In this document: piece by piece, positions 43,106 through 55,095 of the stretch
Layout: each line of letters begins with the position of its first letter
Position numbering within the stretch: the first letter of the stretch is position 1
Origin: Membranipora membranacea
Lineage: Eukaryota > Bryozoa > Gymnolaemata > Cheilostomatida > Membraniporidae
Reading direction: 5' to 3'
Assembly (NCBI GenBank): GCA_914767715.1
Contig: OU612071.1
Coordinates: 10,833,493-10,897,492, forward strand
Length of the DNA: 64,000 nt
Position numbers and translations under genes: made by a program
The notes under the pieces: model-generated
What the model saw: only the letters and a program-made list of their open reading frames with translations
The model's database searches: none
What the model was told of the DNA's origin: nothing

Positions 43106-44870
43106 CTCAAACTTCTTCATAATTAGTTAGAGCAAAATAAGAAGAGTATAACAACTGCTTCCGCTAAAAATAAAAACCAGTATATTCACAGCCTCAAATT
43201 GCACCATTAGCATGTTTATAGTTGGATGAATCGCTAAATTTATGACCGGCTTCAGCACAGATAAATATCCACTAGATTAAACCACCCGACAGATAAGTGT
43301 ATATCTATACTTCTATACTTTGAACCTGACATTCCTGTGTGTAGCTGCACATAGTAATATATCACATTAAGGCTGTCAGCGTATGTGGGGCTCAGACTAG
43401 GGCGATTTAATGATTTGGTGATTTAATATACCAGTAGCACATTTACAGGAGTCATTCATTTATACAGTGATATATTTCTGCTGGCCAGACCATAGTTCCC
43501 CTTTTGCTCGCAAAACGTTAAAATTAGTGTAAATCTAAGATAATTGTGGTTTTTCCTTCAAGCCATTAAACGTGATCATCCTTATCCTTATACTACACAT
43601 CAGTGGTGGCGTATTTAGAGGTTTGGTTGTTTATGATCTGGTAATGGAGGGATTATAGTATTATGTGCGTAAATCTAACCACTTCATAACTCAGCAAAAT
43701 AACCATGCTGAAAACACACAACTCCACAGTGATTATGTGTTAGGTATTAGGTGTTAGGTCTTATATATCTTAGATTTGGCTTTAAAATAGGTTCCTGTTC
43801 CGTAGAAATAAATGCCATTTTGCTGGGCATCCTTGAATAACTGTTCACTGATTGCATTTCATAGATAGAATAAAAGGTAGGTCACCAAATTTCTGCACTA
43901 TTCTCAATTTTCTTTGTTTTTAGACAAATATCTTCATTGTTTCACAATAATATGTTTCTTGTCCAAGCTTGAAATTTGGAGGAGCAGTGCACAGTGCCAA
44001 GTGAGCAGCCAATAACACGCTCTAGACATTAATTGCGGCGGTCACAAACTGTCATGACATAGCGGATCTACCCTACGAGGATCTGGGATGCTGCCCGAGG
44101 ATTGTCGTAGATCCGTATGGAGTGCCAGCTTCTGACATTTAGGTCCGTAGTTCTAGGGGAGGCTCTCCCTCCCCTAGAACTACGGGCCTCCCCTAGAATG
44201 CTCAATAGAGTGACCTAATATGCTATAATTGAATAGTCCCTGTCACAATCAGCTCCTTTGGGATTGCCATAAGCTATCTACAAACCGCCTTAGAGGCTGG
44301 GGACTAGGGATCAGGAGGAGCTTGCAAAACCCAACCTGGTGTTTATTCACACCCTCAGAGGATTTTAGCCTCCCCTACCACTTTTCTATACTACGGCCCT
44401 GTTTAGAAATATAATACTTATATATATATAGTTTTAGGTGCCTTTTAATAGCTCAGACACCATCACATTACCATAATAATACCCCTCCCAGCTTCCTTTC
44501 TCACCAATGTGTCGATATCCTAACTAATAGGATGCTTTATTTATCCCCTGACGAATATGTACAGTTAAATATGGTTGTGTTGCTGTTGTTTTTTATGTTC
44601 AAAAAGAGAAATTAATGGGCAGACCATTGTTTCCTCCATCGTTGGTGACAGGATTTGATTTCATTTAATTGTGTTATTTCAAATAGGTGATATTATTTGG
44701 AAGCAAAGCAGTAACCGATTAAGATTTTGTTTATTTATAACAAGTTGTGAGTAACACCTAATGTTACGGATCTCGATATGATTAGTAGTTTTCTGTCAAA
44801 TGAGTGGGTTATCATGGTTATCATTGCTGGCCATAGACCCATCAATGAAAAATAAGCTTCACACCATTTA
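43106..44870. other. Gene-free stretch with a hairpin at 44141-44189
   Basis: No exon supported. It contains a CGGATCTAC/GTAGATCCG inverted pair at about 44061-44115 and a 22-bp hairpin at 44141-44189. Confidence 0.55.
44141..44189. repeat. 22-bp stem, 5-base loop hairpin
   Basis: Arms 44141-44162 and 44168-44189 pair over 22 positions (18 inner pairs perfect, one G-T in the outer four). A third partial copy of the arm, CCTCCCCTAGAA, follows at 44187. Confidence 0.93.
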
Positions 44871-44883
44871 ACACATATATAAT

Positions 44884-45024
44884 CAGGGCTGCCAACTTTT
44901 ATCGTGGAAAAAAAGTAGATTTTTTGTGGATACAGATGCCTTGACAGTTATTTAGGGCCGAAGGTCCGTGGTATGCAGAGGGGTGTGGGAAGAGCGCATG
45001 AGTTGCGTAGAGTTGGCAGCCCTG
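44884..45024. repeat. 14-bp inverted repeat bracketing about 113 bases
   Basis: CAGGGCTGCCAACT (44884-44897) and its exact complement (45011-45024). The right arm is also the start of the first unit of the adjacent 51-bp array, so the array may have grown from the end of a small mobile element. Confidence 0.85.
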
Positions 45025-45475
45025 TATATAATCGATCTCTATGTTATAATATTCTGTGTATTACCAGCAGCCCTGTATATAATCGATGTATATGTTATAA
45101 TATTCTGTGGATTACCAGCAGCCCTGTATATAATCGATATCTATGTTATAATATTCTGTGTATTACCAGCAGCCCTGTATATAATCGATCTCTATGTTAT
45201 AATATTCTGTGTATTACCAGCAGCCCTGTATATAATCGATGTATATGTTATAATATTCTGTGGATTACCAGCAGCCCTGTATATAATCGATACATATGTT
45301 ATAATATTCTGTGTATTACCAGCAGCCCTGTATATAATCGATGTATATGTTATAATATTCTGGGTATTACCAGCAGCCCTGTATATAATCGATGTATATG
45401 TTATAATATTATGGGTATTACCAGCAGCCCTGTATATAATCGATGTATATGTTATAATATTCTGGGTATTACGCG
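45016..45475 (+). repeat. Nine-copy 51-bp minisatellite
   Basis: Nine tandem units each starting GCAGCCCTGTATATAATCGA and continuing with TATGTTATAATATTCTG and TATTACCA. The unit is a multiple of three, which keeps two frames open and produces artefactual proteins of about 190-210 residues. Confidence 0.97.
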
Positions 45476-45638
45476 TGTCACGAACAGCACACTTATGTCA
45501 GCTTGCCAATATAGTCATTGTTCACGGCCACTTTTTTGTATAAAGTCCCTCAGAGTACCAAGTAATACAACTATGCTCAATTTCATGGCAAGGTGGTGAC
45601 TTGTGAGCCCTCAGCGAACAAAGTAATCATCGGAGTGG

Positions 45639-45651
45639 GGGGGGGGGGGGT
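45639..45651 (+). repeat. Poly-G run
   Basis: An uninterrupted guanine run just before GTTATGAGTC. Confidence 0.9.
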
Positions 45652-45813
45652 TATGAGTCATCCTCATTCACCTCATACATCCTCACCTCCGCTAAAAAAC
45701 TCCGCAGTCATGTCTCATCAAAAGCTTCATATGCTTGCGTAATAGCCAACCACTTGCTGGTATTTGATTTATTAGTTTTGTCTGCCTTCAGTGTTTCGCT
45801 TCATAGATGTCCG

Positions 45814-45966
45814 TACATAGTACATAGTACATAGTACATAGTACATAGTACATAGTACATAGTACATAGTACATAGTACATAGTACATAGTACATAGTAC
45901 ATAGTACATAGTACATAGTACATAGTACATAGTACATAGTACATAGTACATAGTACATAGTACATA
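45814..45966 (+). repeat. Heptanucleotide (GTACATA)n array
   Basis: About 22 perfect copies. Seven is not a multiple of three, so all frames cycle through the same peptide. Confidence 0.98.
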
Positions 45967-48397
45967 GCACTCCACAGAGCGAAAAATCAGACTTTTCCAT
46001 CAATATCAACAAAGATTTGCGCGGGAAAAGCACATCAGCAGAAATTATCAAAACCTTTCCATTTTCTCAGCTTATACTTGACAAAATTATTTCTAGGTAA
46101 AAGGAAAAATATGCATAATATGCATGGCTCTAAACTCAGGTGAATTTCAGATTCACACTTTTCCCTAGGTTATTAATCTTTTTCTGTATAGCAGCGGGAT
46201 ATATATGACAAAGGATAACATTGTGTCTCCTGCATATCTAGGATATGACCAGAGAAGGATATGAGTGGTGGTATAACATGATGGGTGGTCTGTCTCCAGC
46301 AGGAGGCACACATAGTATTATATGATAGGTGGTCTTAACTGAAGGACATGATGGCATAACAATCAAGTATACAGCTATTGTTCTGTCACCGCATAACCAA
46401 CTCTCTACCGATTAAATCTCCACATATATGGCTTCATGGGTGCATGGTAAGCTAGGGCTGTGCCACGCCCTACTTCACCGCAAAATTGTAAAATCGTCCA
46501 ACGTTATGAGGCATTGCCTGATAGGACCACCACTTGCCTGATAGTGTATTTAATGCAAGGTGACCTGACCTGTGACTATGCGGGGTGACAGCTTGGCCTA
46601 GGACAACTCGGCATGGGACGCCCTGGTTTGTATTTGTGCTGTGGCTCTATGTTGATACTAATTATTTTGTTTTTAAGATACTTATGTTTTGTATCAATTA
46701 CACATCAAATGAGTGTTAGGCCTTGTCTGGTCCTCTGATGTTGTGGCTCAACTTACGTTCATGGTACTATTATGCCAGATCAGGTCAAGAGAGATTGGTG
46801 ATGCGCCCTGCATTATAGCACTGATCAATAATAGTTTTACTGATGATGGGGCGGCACACCCCAAGGTATTTACAAGGCTTACTGCGTTTATGATAACATA
46901 TTTTTGTGCGAAAAACCTCGATCTGGATAATTAAGCGGATATAGGGTACAGCCCTAATTCTGAGGGCTTGTCTGCCATTTAACATTGTGAATAACGAGTT
47001 AACAAAAGCCTAATCTATCTTCATATTAATCTACAGAGAAGACTACCATAGAGCCACACAGCGGAGATGAGAATATTGTGGAAGTAATCACTTATATGAT
47101 TGATGACCAAACAACTAGTCTCTTCACTTCTACAGTATATCCTCTACTCCTGGTCCTCCCTCCTCAACACAGCTATCTTCACTAATTTCATGCCTAGCTT
47201 GGTTGGGCTTGTTCTCCTCCCTTCTTTCCACATCACAGGGATTCTTACTCACATCTCAAGTTCTGTTTGTCTTTAAAATGTGCTCACATCAGCCCTGAAT
47301 GCTTGTCCTAATACTGTAGGATCCAGTTGTTATTTTATGAAATCGCTTTCTGTGTTGTCTTAGCTGTTGGTGATTGACCTACATTCCCTCAACATTATGG
47401 TAAATTGTGTTACTCAAATGAATTCATGGCATTCGTAGATATTTGTAGATATGCTCAAGTTTCAATTCCAATATCTTCTCTTATGAAGCAGGTATATTTC
47501 CATGACTCTTATAATTTCATGACAAGTTGGGTGTCTCCAAGAAACCACAAAACTAGCAAATGTACTAAATCCAGAGGAGCGGTATATCTCAGCTAGTTAT
47601 GCGCACTTATCCTGGAAACTTCAAAGTAATATAATATAATGGGCATCATTAATGCCCCAGAATTATCAATAAAGCAACCAAAGGGAAAACTGTGTGTTCT
47701 ATGCTAATGTCTGATATCAATGGTCCAGATTCCTGGAATATGGTAATCGTAGCTATTCACGAACCATCTGTTAAAAACTGTAGTCTCATTGGACATAGAG
47801 GGGAAGTTATGATATAGCTCTTATTTGAGCAACTATCAAATAACATTTAATTTTGGAGTTTATGTTATTTCCACTCCCCAAGACCAAAAACTCAATTTTA
47901 AACATAAGGCTCTTCAAACCTCAGGCCTTGCGATAAAAACAACAAACAGCACGGAGTGCTGGATGTTGAAACCAATATGACGCTAAGGGCTTGTAGTGGT
48001 GGATATACAGTAGTGGTAACATCATGGTTTTGAGAGAGTATTCTAGTCAGTCAGTACTGGAAGAGTCTCTGTAGATATCAGGTCTATGTTTTCACTTCTT
48101 GACGGCAGCCTTTCCTGCAGGACTCTCTATCAGCCTTGTCCTCAGATACTAGCTGCTCTTCTGTACATTCTCAGCACTGCCTGTATCAAACCTAGGAATA
48201 AGAGACCTAATCACTCGCTGGAACGGGCTCGGTCATCGTCTAGTAGAGTTATTGGGGTTTAAGTAATGATCCCATATCATATTCTGGATAAGTTATCGTA
48301 GATGGTGTAACAGGATCGGACAGACGTCTTGATGAGCTTGATGGTATGATTTATTCAGAGGTCAATCCCCACAAGTAAAACAATAGGATTATTAATA
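45967..48397. other. Gene-poor stretch upstream of the GPCR
   Basis: No firm gene. The only candidate is a possible terminal exon at 47037-47185. I could not recognise the 5' UTR or promoter of the receptor. Confidence 0.5.
47037..47185 (+). CDS. Possible terminal exon of an unknown gene
   Basis: After a good acceptor (ATTAATCTACAG) a phase-1 frame of 48 residues runs to a TAA: K-T-T-I-E-P-H-S-G-D-E-N-I-V, then a hydrophobic V-Y-P-L-L-L-V-L near the end. No partner exon upstream was identified, so it may be chance. Confidence 0.25.
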
Positions 48398-51300
48398 ATG
48401 TGGGTCAAAGCCTTGCAGTATAATAACGATACTGAGATGAGTGGCTCACCAGAGGAACATAACGCTCCCATCAGCACTACTACCGAGGTGATGGATAAGT
48501 TAGTAAATGGTACAGACTCTCTAACTAGTAGTACAACTACTAGTCCAACAACACAGCGACATCAGTCACACTTGCAGTTCCCAGAGTTTGACGATATGTC
48601 GAACTTTTCCAAACAAGCGAAACATCCAGGCAATCTAACTATGAATATAACTGAGAGCACTACGGCTGACTATGAGGGATTTAAACTATCTGAACATCAT
48701 CTGATATTGTTTATCAGTATTATGATAGCAGTATTGGGTGTATTGTTTAACTCTCTGGGTATTATAGTATTCACTAAGGGCAGACGATCATCACGTAGGG
48801 ATATACGTGTACTCATCATCAATCTATGTGTAGCTGACTTACTATACTCACTAACCGGCCCCATACCTCACGCCCTCTACTCGGCGGGTTATATGGACTT
48901 TCCAAACAACGATTACTTGTGTAAGTTTTGGAGGTTTTTCTTTATAACTACTGTAGATATGAGCCCGATGGCTAATTTAGCTATAGCTATAGAGAGAACG
49001 ATGGTGGTCTTCTCTCCTGCCCGTACTCTCAGGTTATGGAACAGGAAGAGAACTATGTACATGATTATAGCTGCATTCTGGACATTAACTGTAGGTATCG
49101 ATATCGAATATCTCTACAGGCCAATAGTAAAGGATGGAATATGTAGATCTAACACTGCATTCCAAAATAATTACGGAGATATATTTCCATATTACATCAT
49201 GAGTAAGTTCTTCATACCCACTATGGTGATAGTTATCCTTTACGCAGTGATCGGCGCTAAATTACTCTGCTGTCAACCTGTCGGAGTCAACAATATGGAT
49301 AAAGATCAGCGGAGGTCTATCAGAGCTAGAAATAAGGTTAGTAATTACCTCCACTTAGTACTTACCTCCATTTAGTGCTTACCTCTGCTGAGTACTTACC
49401 TCTCAGTACTTAGTCCTACTTACTGTTTGATACGCTGACTGGCTGCACAATGATCTATTAATGTTTAAGGGTTGAGGAAGTTGATTACAAATGTGGTAGG
49501 TGTCCAATTTTAGAATCTGGTAGAAACTTTAGGGGCTTCATGTTTATCACTGGAAACTGTTTATATATTCATATATTCATATTCTGTGTAACAATGAGAT
49601 GACTCCGATTGAAAACTCACTGCTATCAGGGAGTTTTCCGTGTCAAGCAGTACTGAGCCGTTATCTTGCCCCTTCTATTTTATTTATAATGCACATGTTG
49701 AATTGATGGCTTTCCATAGTAGCAGAGCTTGTCTTCAGCTAGCTCCAGCACTCTGATCAATCAGCCAACTCTAAATGCTATCCCACATGCACCACCAATA
49801 TGCCTAACCCAGTCTAAATAAAATAGTATACTAGAACCAAATAATGTATCAGCAACTGACTTGACTGATTAACACTGGGAAGGCCAGCTGTTTCTTTTTT
49901 TCTAGACATTTTTGAAGGGCTTACTGAATGATGAGTTTCGCAATAATTTATTTTTTACTCAAATCTTATAATCCGTGCTATGTGTCTATTCTACTGTTGT
50001 GTTGTGATCAGTTTTATAACTCAATCATGTTACCATTAACACAGATAATGCTTCCATTAACAACAGGCAAAAAGCATCAGCAATTTAGTACTTAGACTCA
50101 AAGAGGCAGAAGAATTGAAATCCTGTTCCGATGTATTATAAAGACTTTCTTTAGAAAATGCTGAATCCCTCAAATCTAGTGTGTGTTTTTTTAATGTTCT
50201 AATTCTAAACCATAGTCAGTTTTAACAAAAACTCGATATAGTTGGAGAAAGATGATTTACCAATCAGACTGTCCTATAACAGTGTGCGGGAATTCATTCA
50301 GTTTTATTACATATAGTATGTATCTTTAGTATATAGCACTTTGCTCAGTTCCGGTTTCTCTATTGCCTCTTTGCCTATTAGTATCATATTGTTCTCTCTT
50401 TGAGTAACAGCCAGCACTAACACTGATATCTCCACATAGCCAGCCGTTTTTTATTTATGTAGGTCAATAATCGCAGCAGAATTCTCCTTTCTTGCTCAAT
50501 TTATTTACATTCTGACTCAGAACTGTCTGATGTTGTTGTTTAGTGACTTCGAAGAAAGCATCTTCTGTCCATACTTGTAATACCCAATGGGCTCATATAT
50601 AATCAGTGATATACCAAGTTCTACTCTTTGTTAGTAACACTTTAACCATCCTGTGACCCCGTAGGCTGTGGGTTATATATATATATTTTTCTGTTATAAT
50701 ATATAAACAATATGATCTTACAGTCGAACTGTTATCCTCAGTGGTGGAAATGGAAAAAAATAAGTGCCTATACACCAAACATCGAGATCAATCCAACGCG
50801 TAGCGTTGGCCGGCCGCGCAGCGGTCGAGCAACTAGCGCAGCCCGCTGCGGGGTGGGTCCGGGAGGTGCGCAGCGCCCTCCCGGAGATATTTGTACCCTA
50901 ATTACAGTGTTCCTGGTGTATCTTTTTGACTTTTTGAGCCTAAATCTAAGAGCATGTTTTGACTGAAATGAGAGGAGGCAAAATAATAGACATAATACAA
51001 CAAAATGCTAATGTTAATCATATGAAATAATTTATATATATTATTACAGATTATAAACTCGATAACATTTATTTAAAAAGTGCACAGCAGTGATAGGTTA
51101 TAAGTGCCTATACACTTATTGAAGGTGTATAGGCATTGATGTGAACTTCCTATACACCGTATAGGCCCGTATAGGCCCGTATAGGCCCGTATAGGCCCAT
51201 TTCTACCACTGGTTTTACTCCTCGAACTATTGTGCTAGTCTAAGTGCTCAGACTACTGAAAACATGAGTCATACAATGTGATTATTATATTTATGGCTAT

Positions 51301-52851
51301 AGATGAATATAAAAAGTTTTTTATCTTTGTTATTTATGAGTTATTCTATATTTATTGCACAGCTGGTGAGGATGCTATTTATAGTAGCGTTAGTCTCATT
51401 CCTGGCGTGGACACCATCTAATATAGACATGCTGCTCAGTCTATTATGGCCTGGTTACTATCAGGTCGAGAATACCAGGCTGAGAGATTGGTTATCTATG
51501 GCTCTATTCATGTTACAACTCACTAACGGCTTCACCACACCAATCATATACTTCTTCTTCGACGAGCACTTCAAGGTATGTTGTGGCATTTATCTGTAAC
51601 TGAATTATGATCTTTTTGTAAAACTGATGGAGGAAAGTTTGTTAGAGGCAGCTCCATTGGGATTTTTATAATCAAAATAATAGAAGCAACCTGGGACTTC
51701 AAATTTTTTCTTCTATTAGAGTTTTTTTTCCAAGCCTTGGAATTATCACAGTTTACGGGCAATGAGCCAAATGCGAAAGACTTACCGATTGAATTCACAT
51801 TGGCAGCAACTTGAGAGGTTGTTGGATTTGATTTGATATTACACAGATGACATCATACAATCACTGGGCCGTTAGGGGTAGATTCGCTCCATTAATATTT
51901 GGAGGAGCATCCGTCCCAAAGCCAAAAGTTGGCATTGACGTTTTGACCATAACTGTAAGCCGTATCAGTAAATAGAAAGAGTGGAGGCGAGAGAAAGCCT
52001 GAAGGTCCTGTATCTATCCCTCACCTGTCAGCTCACACCTATATATACATATGTCGATAAGAAAAGCGGCATTAGTAGTATTTGGGCTAGGGTTCAAGGC
52101 TGAAGTGAGATTACTGACTTGGCATGATAGAGGACATTAATCTTACTTCGATTGTTTCGAAATACGGCACATTCCACGGCCGCCATGGACGAGAAAATTG
52201 TGACAAATTAATGTGGAGTGATTGTGAGCTGAGCTGTATCATATGCATACATAATTATCTAACCAAAACCTAAATTAGAGAGGCAAAAAATCAGCAGTTG
52301 TGATAGATTAGTTCCATTCTGTATTTAATTCTTCTGACATTAGATTTAATTATAAAAACTTTCTCATCCTTCACATTATGAATCGCAGCACCTGTATAAT
52401 TATTATTATTTTTGAATGTGAACTTCACATCAGTGTCGTATACACCAGCTAGACATCCATAGTCAACAAGAACGAGAGGAGATTGTTTTTGTTTTGCTGT
52501 TGTTTCCATTTGCAATCGTCTTCCATTTGCAACACTGATATGGAATGCGTAATACCTCAGTGATTCGCAACTATCTCCCTTGCATTCTTCCACAATTTAT
52601 AATTTTGCCATAGCTTATATATGTAATTTATACAATTTAGATTAATATTGTCCCCTCTTTAATATTGTTACTCTCTCCCATGTTTACAGAAAGACTTGGA
52701 TGAGATAATGTGCTGTACCAGAAGTAAAAAGAATGCCAAGAGAAGACGGCGACGTCGCGCCAGACAGAGTAATTCTCGCTCTCGTATCGCTGATGAGATA
52801 TCCGCAGCTGAGCCCAGTACTACCAGTACTGTTATAGACTCAGGGGTGTGA
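48398..52851 (+). CDS. Rhodopsin-family (class A) G-protein-coupled receptor, complete
   Basis: Three exons (48398-49336, 51363-51575, 52690-52851) join in phase 0 into 437 residues. The N-terminus is about 100 residues, Ser/Thr-rich with sequons N-D-T, N-G-T, N-F-S, N-L-T and N-I-T. Seven helices follow with class A landmarks: N118 in TM1, A-D147-L-L in TM2, C175 at the top of TM3 and C249 in loop 2, E199-R200-T at the TM3 end (in place of D-R-Y), W228 in TM4, P274 in TM5, F-L-A-W329-T-P331 in TM6 and T-P373-I-I-Y376 in TM7 (N-P-x-x-Y with the Asn replaced). The last exon gives a C-C palmitoylation-type pair, a poly-Arg stretch and a Ser-rich tail. It looks peptide- or orphan-type; the ligand is unknown. 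The second methionine at codon 14 could also be the start. Confidence 0.95.
49338..49412 (+). repeat. 17-bp tandem repeat at the GPCR intron 1 donor
   Basis: Four units of TTAGTACTTACCTCCAC-like sequence begin with the donor itself (G|GTTAGTAATTACC) and continue into the intron, with a partial fifth. Confidence 0.88.
50793..50884. repeat. Cluster of four GC-rich hairpins
   Basis: Four back-to-back perfect hairpins: CCAACGC-GTA-GCGTTGG (50793-50809), CCGC-GCA-GCGG (50814-50824), CGCAGC-CC-GCTGCG (50837-50850), and CCGGGAGG paired with CCTCCCGG (50859-50884) enclosing an inner GCG/CGC stem. The composition is very different from the surrounding AT-rich DNA. Confidence 0.95.
51159..51199 (+). 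repeat. GTATAGGCCC decamer tandem repeat
   Basis: Four to five copies of a 10-bp unit at the 3' end of the hAT-like element. Confidence 0.95.
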
Positions 52852-54145
52852 GCCCCCCCCCCCCCACCCACCAAAGAGCACAACTGTTATATTATATATA
52901 TCTGCTTCTATACTACACAGTCACTCTATGTAAGTGATAGGTGGAAATAAGTACAGCCCAAACAACACGGAAACAATCAAGGCTGAGCGTACTTAACTCT
53001 GGCTGGTGAGGAGGATAACACGTCAGCTGTCCCTGCTACAGTGATGTTGAGTAGATTAAGACTGTCGGGATCTATTCATGCAGCTTCTGCATATTGGAGC
53101 TGGAATCAATGACACTAGAGTGCCAAGATCTCACTTGTATAAACTTAGCACTGTGGCGGTGGTTCAGGATCAGATTTTTCTTGTATTACTTACTACTGCA
53201 TTCCAGGCCAATATATCGGCCTCATGATTCATTGGTGCTTTTGTTTTAGACCAAAACTATTTCTCTTTTTTTGCCTACTTATTATTTTTGAATTTCATAT
53301 TTGTTGCCAAACTTGTCTCTTTTGCAATTTTGATTTTTTTTCCTTTGCCATATTATAAACTTTATTTGGGTATAATGCCGTGACACCACCCTTGTCATTT
53401 TAATTACCCTTGTGCAAGTGCCAGTTTCAGCATGAGGTGCCATACCCCCCACACACGGTGCGCTAGATGATGTGCTCGGTAGCTTGTATTGGTATTCTGT
53501 TTTAATCCTCATCCCTTAGATTGTGTATTTGGTGATAATAGAATGCCACTATCAGTTAGAGCTTTATCCTAACTGTATAAATGCACCTGACCATCGGGCC
53601 ATTGCAGACCACCCACCATGCACCCAGTCAAAGAATACCGCACACAGATAATATTGTAAAATAGGACCACACACCATGTCTAGGACAGGCATATATAGTT
53701 ATATATCCCATAGCTTGGTTGGTTATTGTTACATACAGCAGGATGTGAATGTGATTTACATAGTTTTACATTTTCAGACTTGGCTCAGACTTATTGTATT
53801 ATTCACTTTTCCTGTATGAAATGATTGTACAGATCGAGATTTATTTTTTGTGGTGACAAATCGTTACTTTGGATATCAGCATCAGTTTTACACTCAAACC
53901 AAACCAAAGTATGCACACACCAAGGCTTTTTGAATCATAACCTTAGAAAGTGAAACATGTTGCTAAACATTATTGATGTTTTGTAATAGTGTGCTTGCGC
54001 CATGTATTTATGAAATAAATTTATGAAAAAACAAAAATTTGAGGTTTTGGCCGACAATACAGTATGAGCCTTTAGTTCTCTATTCAGATGGTGTTACATG
54101 TTTACGCAAAAATGACAGATAGAGAGGACTAAGGCGGTCAATGAT
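52852..54145. other. GPCR 3' UTR and downstream sequence
   Basis: A poly-C run directly follows the stop (52852-52865). An AATAAA at 54014-54019 is the best candidate polyadenylation signal of the receptor, about 1.2 kb after the stop. No other gene seen. Confidence 0.5.
54014..54019 (+). promoter_or_regulatory. Candidate polyadenylation signal of the GPCR gene
   Basis: Canonical AATAAA hexamer, the first strong one downstream of the receptor stop. Assignment to this gene is an inference from position. Confidence 0.35.
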
Positions 54146-54147
54146 TT

Positions 54148-54345
54148 AGAGCTATATCAGAGTGTATTCTACCCATGTACCCGTGTAAATATATCAGAGT
54201 GTATTCTACCCATGTACCCGTGTAAATATATCAGAGTGTATTCTACCCATGTACCCGTGTAAATATATCAGAGTGTATTCTACCCATGTACCCGTGTAAA
54301 TATATCAGAGTGTATTCTACCCATAAATATTCTACCCTAAATATA
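54148..54345 (+). repeat. 37-bp tandem repeat
   Basis: Four full copies of a unit with TATATCAGAGTGTATTCTAC and CCATGTACCCGTGTAAA, then a shortened fifth ending in CATAAATATTCTACC. Confidence 0.96.
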
Positions 54346-55095
54346 TCATAATGCTGAATCAGAGCTTCAATGTAATAAATTCAGCTGTTGGCAACATGTT
54401 TCAGTTTTATTGCCAGCATCATAGATATTGGCACAAATAATTCAGTAATTATTCTAAAGTTCAACGTTTTGTTTTGTGACCTAATGGTAATGGTAACACT
54501 GGGCAAGTGATATCTTATGGCAATGATGTTACAGATAAATATGTATCTCACACACCAAATGTAAACTGCTTGTAAGGTCATGTAAGAACTTGTTCTCTTT
54601 CACTGCTGTGACCTGAGCAGGGTACTTTCCTGGTACTTGAGATGGAGGGTTAGTAATTCAGCCATTTATAAGGCTTAGAACAATCCGCTCATTGCAGGGT
54701 GGATAATGATGTATATAAGAGTATACTGAGAGAGAGGAGAGAGAGAGAGGGATTGTGTTGTCACTAATCATATTATTACCACATAACCGGCAGTAAGAGG
54801 CGGGGGTGTATAAATAACTTACCATCAGGGGAGGAAAAGTGAACAGGTCTATTTCTAGTTGTTGAGTATTGATATCCCCAGAAGTATCTCGGTATATACG
54901 ATGAACTTTTTATTCCTATCGATTCATAATTACTATTTTGAAATCAAATGAGTACAACATATCAGCTCCCGCATACAGGTAGAGCAAGAGAAACCGTTGA
55001 TTTTATGGTTTTTCTGCACCCCAAAAGAACTGTTAGATTATTTCCAAACAGGTTTCTGCTATGACCAAATAATGTGAAGATCAACAGGGTTACTA
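54346..55095. other. Intergenic stretch, no gene seen
   Basis: Only a GA-rich patch near 54730-54750 stands out. Confidence 0.55.

Larger units (their letters stand above)
50739..51211. mobile_element. Non-autonomous hAT-like element with a GC-rich hairpin island
   Basis: Ends CAGTGGTGGAAATGG and, inverted, CAGTGGTAGAAATGG match at 14 of 15 positions. Flanking 8-mers GTTATCCT (50731-50738) and GTTTTACT (51212-51219) agree at 6 of 8, compatible with an aged hAT target duplication. GTGCCTATACAC words occur inside both ends. A 92-base GC-rich island (50793-50884) and five GTATAGGCCC tandem copies near the 3' end lie inside. No transposase. It sits in GPCR intron 1. Confidence 0.8.

Noticed and set aside
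42657-43130. Overlapping plus-strand frames of 157, 133 and 77 codons
   Set aside because: All come from the 29-bp minisatellite; several frames are open at once, as expected for a stop-free repeat.
44968-45599. Plus-strand frames of 191 and 208 codons, one with regularly spaced hydrophobic segments
   Set aside because: The 51-bp unit is a multiple of three, which keeps frames open; the apparent membrane helices are repeat artefacts.
45772-46051. Minus-strand cysteine/tyrosine-rich frames
   Set aside because: Translation of the heptanucleotide array.
50593-50966. Plus-strand frame through the GC-rich hairpin island
   Set aside because: The apparent coding bias is only the GC-rich palindromes, with no recognisable protein.
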